43,696 nt of DNA, taken from contig MU646303.1 of NCBI GenBank assembly GCA_026770585.1, forward strand, positions 719,730-763,425, given 5' to 3'. This DNA comes from Baffinella frigidus. Taxonomy: Eukaryota > Cryptophyceae > Cryptomonadales > Baffinellaceae. Under the pieces are notes generated by a model that did no database searches, had not been told where the DNA came from, and saw only the letters and a program-made list of their open reading frames with translations. A program made the translations under genes and the position numbers. Positions 11,811 through 16,202 of the stretch are shown piece by piece; within the stretch, counting starts at the first letter, position 1; every line of letters begins with the position of its first letter.

Positions 11811-14532
11811 GCTCTCGCTCTCTTTTTCTTTCCCTCTCTCCTCTCTCCCCTCTCTCTCTCCCTCGTCCTCTCCGCAAGGAAACCTCTGTCTCAGAATGCT
11901 TCTCGCCTTGCTGGAGTAGCTCGCTAGTCAATGCCGCAGGCGTAACTACCCTGTTTTCAGTCCAGCTCAACTACCCTGTTTTCAGACTCTATGAATGTGT
12001 GGTGGGAACTTTCCTCCGGCGGCGACAGCCTGGGGAAAATTCCTGGCGTGTACGAATGGTCTGGACTTGGGATGATTCTCGCCCAGCTGAAGTAGCTCGC
12101 TAGTCAACACCGTAGGCGGAACTACCCTGTCCGTTACCCTGTGAAAGTGTGTTGGAAACGTGCCACCAGCGGCGACGTCCTGTGGTACATTCACGTCACG
12201 TCACGACAAAAATGCTACTTGCGGACCCGACGTTTGCGAATGTGTGTTGGAAACTCGGCAACTTGCCTCCGGCGGCGACAGCCTGAGGAACATTCCCGGC
12301 ATGTACGAAGCTCGCTGCCTCGGAGTGTTTCACTCCCGGCTGGAGTAGCTCGCTCCGCGCGCGGCTCGCTACGATTTCCGGGTGCACCTGGTTCAGGGTT
12401 CAGGGCTTAGGGCTTGGGCGTAGGCTAAGGGTTGAGGGCCACGTTTGAAGAGCGGTTCATGGTGTACACACAACGCTCAAAATTGACGAGGCTGGTACTA
12501 AACCGTCAACGTTTGGTGTGGTTTGGTTGCCCGGCTGGAGTAGCTCGCTCCGCTCACGGCTCGCTACGATTTCCGGGTGTACCTGCTTTGGGGGGCATGG
12601 TTTATGGTTGAGGGTTTAGGGATACCATACACCCTAAACCCTCCAGCCCGGCTGGAACAACTCGCTCCGCGCGACTCGCTACGATTTCCGAGTGTACCTG
12701 TTTTGGGGGGTATGGTTTGGGGTTCAGGGTGTAGGGATAACATAACTCCTAAACCTTGAGCCCGGCTGGAGGAGCTCGCGACTCGCTACGATTTCCGGGT
12801 GCACCTGCGCCTCTCTTTTCAGCACGACTCTCGGCAACCCCAGGCAACGTTTGTACCCGGGAGGGTAAATAACGTGTGTACCCCGGGGAACTTTGCGGGC
12901 TAATGGAGACCAACGACTACTGCAAGAAGCGCTCGGTCTCGGAATGTGTTTAGCCCGGCTGGGGGAGCTCGCTCCGCGTACGACTCGCTACGATTGCCGG
13001 GTGCACCTAGTTTGGGGGGCATGGTTTGGGGTTCAAGGTGCAGGGATAACATAACTCCTAAACCTTGAGCCCGGCTGGAACAGCTCGCTCCGCGCCCGAC
13101 TCACTACGAGTGCCGGGTGCATCTGATGTGGGGGTTAGGGTTCAGGGTTCAGGGTCTGGGCTTAGGATTCAACCTGAGCACAAGGATTTAGGCTTAGGAT
13201 GGGGTTTAGGCTTAGGATTCAACCTGGGCACAGTTCAGGGTTTAGGCTTACGATTCAACCTAGGCGCAACCCCGTCAGGCACTCCCAGGTTACGTCTTTA
13301 CCGGGACAATTCATAACCAGGCACGTGTGTACCGAAAACATTAATGAATTGAGCATGTTTCATCATTACGATGGCGGGGAGCAACCTCGCAGAACTGGGC
13401 CTGCAGCCCCGCGTGCTCGCTCAGCGTATCATCATGCCTCCACACCATCGTATCATCCCAGCGCTCCATATTTCGCTATCACAGGGGTGGGTTGTAAACA
13501 TACGCCGAGGCTAAGGTAGCAAATTCCACCATCCGTGAATCAGCCCCCGCAACGAATTGGCTGGAAATTGGGAGAGAAATTGGAGGGGAAGAACCTCACG
13601 GAACTGGGCCTGGAGCTCTGCGAGCTCTGAGAGCGAATCATCATCATGCCGCCGCATCATCTTACTCGCCGCATCCAACCATCTCCCAAGCCAAGACACC
13701 ACATCCCACCCTCAAGATAGCACCAAACCTGAAGATGGTTCCGCATAAAACTGGCGGACGCGTGGTAACTCTGCCAAGTGGTGGTTTAGGGTTGATGGTT
13801 TAGGACCTCGCGGAATTGGGCCTGGAGTCCCGCGTGCTCGGAGAGCGTGTCGTCATGCCGCCGCATCATCTGACTTGCCTTATCCAGCACCTTCCCCCGC
13901 ATTACCTGGATTCAGGGTGTGGGGTTAAGGGGTTGGGGGTTAGGGTTTAGGGTTTGGGGTTTGGGGTGTAGAGTTTAGGGGTTGGGGTTAGGGGTTAGGT
14001 TTAGTGTGTAGGGTTTAGGTTTTAGGGTGTAGGGATGAGGTTTTACGGTGTAGGATTTGGTGTTTAGGGATTAGGGTGTAGGGTTGAGAGTTAAGGGTTC
14101 GGGGTTTAGTGTTGAGGGTTCAAGGTGCATTGTTCAGGGGTTGGGGTTAGGGCATCACCCCGAGAGCGAGGTTCATCCCCCCGGAAAACAGCGCGGCCCC
14201 CGCCGCCATCCCGAGCGCCATCCTCCCCTGCGTTGCGGTTTCGGGTTTGGTCTGTGGTGCTTGCTCCTTGGTCTTTAGTGTGTGGAGTTTGATGTTTGGG
14301 GTTTGGAGTTTGGGGTTTAGGGTTTGAGGGTTAGGGTTTGGGGTTCGGGGCTGAGGGTTTAGGGATTAGGGGTTAGGGTGTAGGGTTGAGGGTTGCGCAC
14401 CACGCCTAGCGCGGCGATCGGCGGCGGCGGCGCGTCAGCTATGGCGGCTTTGAGGAAGGTGAGAACGGCGCCGACCGCGCCCCAGAGCCGCGCGCGACCC
14501 TGGGTTGGTGTTGAGGGTTGCGGGTTGCGGGT

Positions 14533-14571
<39 letters not shown>

Positions 14572-14650
14572 GGGTTGGGGTTTAGGGGTTAGAGTTGAGG
14601 GATAAGGGTTGAGGTTTAGGCTTTGGGGTGTGGGGTGGAGGTTTGGGGGT

Positions 14651-14710
<60 letters not shown>

Positions 14711-15895
14711 NNNNNNNNNNNNNNNNNNNNNNNNNNNNNNNNNNNNNNNNNNNNNNNNNNNNNNNNNNNNNNNNNNNNNNNNNNNNNNNNNNNNNNNNNN
14801 NNNNNNNNNNNNNNNNNNNNNNNNNNNNNNNNNNNNNNNNNNNNNNNNNNNNNNNNNNNNNNNNNNNNNNNNNNNNNNNNNNNNNNNNNNNNNNNNNNNN
14901 NNNNNNNNNNNNNNNNNNNNNNNNNNNNNNNNNNNNNNNNNNNNNNNNNNNNNNNNNNNNNNNNNNNNNNNNNNNNNNNNNNNNNNNNNNNNNNNNNNNN
15001 NNNNNNNNNNNNNNNNNNNNNNNNNNNNNNNNNNNNNNNNNNNNNNNNNNNNNNNNNNNNNNNNNNNNNNNNNNNNNNNNNNNNNNNNNNNNNNNNNNNN
15101 NNNNNNNNNNNNNNNNNNNNNNNNNNNNNNNNNNNNNNNNNNNNNNNNNNNNNNNNNNNNNNNNNNNNNNNNNNNNNNNNNNNNNNNNNNNNNNNNNNNN
15201 NNNNNNNNNNNNNNNNNNNNNNNNNNNNNNNNNNNNNNNNNNNNNNNNNNNNNNNNNNNNNNNNNNNNNNNNNNAGGGCGATCCGACATGGCGTCGCACA
15301 CCTGCGAACCAAGCCGCATGCGAGGCGTCAGAGCTTCGGTTCATAAAAGGCGGCAGAGGTTCGGTCAATAAAAGGCGTCCGAAGTTCGGACAATAAAAGG
15401 CGTCAGAAGTTCGGTTAGAGCGCTTGCGGTGCGGGAAAACGTGTCCGATTTTAAAGATATATTTTTTTCAGAATTTGTAGAGCAGGTCTCTGATGACTTG
15501 ACACCTTTTTGGGGTCGAGAAACTTCTGAACTTCCCAACTTAATTAGTCAACTCGTGCAGAGAACATCGATGTTTACTACACGATCCGTCCGTTTAAAAA
15601 AACTCCTGGTACAAAGGTTGACAAAAAGAGTTTGGAAGTTTGGAAGTTTATCGGACAAAAAAGTGTCAACTAATGAGAGACCCGTTCTACCAGAATCGTT
15701 TAGATGGCCCGGTTACATGTCACGTCCTGGTTCAAATTTCTCGATTTCTGAAAAAAAATCTTACTGAAATCGGCCAAGATGTCCAGCAAGCGCTCTAATA
15801 AAAAAAACAGGCAGGCGGTTGAAACACTCGGACTTGTGCGGTTGAGAACCTCTGTCTCGCTCGCTATGTCTTTTGCGTTCGCTCTCTCTCTCGCG

Positions 15896-15943
<48 letters not shown>

Positions 15944-16166
15944 CTCCCTCCCTCCCTCCCTCCCTCCCTCCCTCTCCTCGGGTGCTGGAAACGCACAATG
16001 CGATCCAGCAGTTCCCCGGCAGACACAGCATTCCCCTCCGCTCTCGAGAGGTCACCAGCGCCTTGTCCAGCGGCTGCCCCTCTCTCTCTCTCTCTCTGCC
16101 CTCTCTCTCGCTCTCCCTCTCTCTCGCTCTCTCTCTCTCTCTATATATATATATGAATATATATAA

Positions 16167-16202
<36 letters not shown>

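Noticed and set aside
14359-15371. 200 to 300-codon frames around 15 kb
   Set aside because: They cross 564 N, so the length is artificial. Only the small exons at 14401, 14159 and 15275 are kept.
15429-15767. 112-residue protein in the 385-bp element
   Set aside because: The frame overlaps the terminal inverted repeat, is AT-rich with no recognisable domain, and is better explained by the mirrored DNA.
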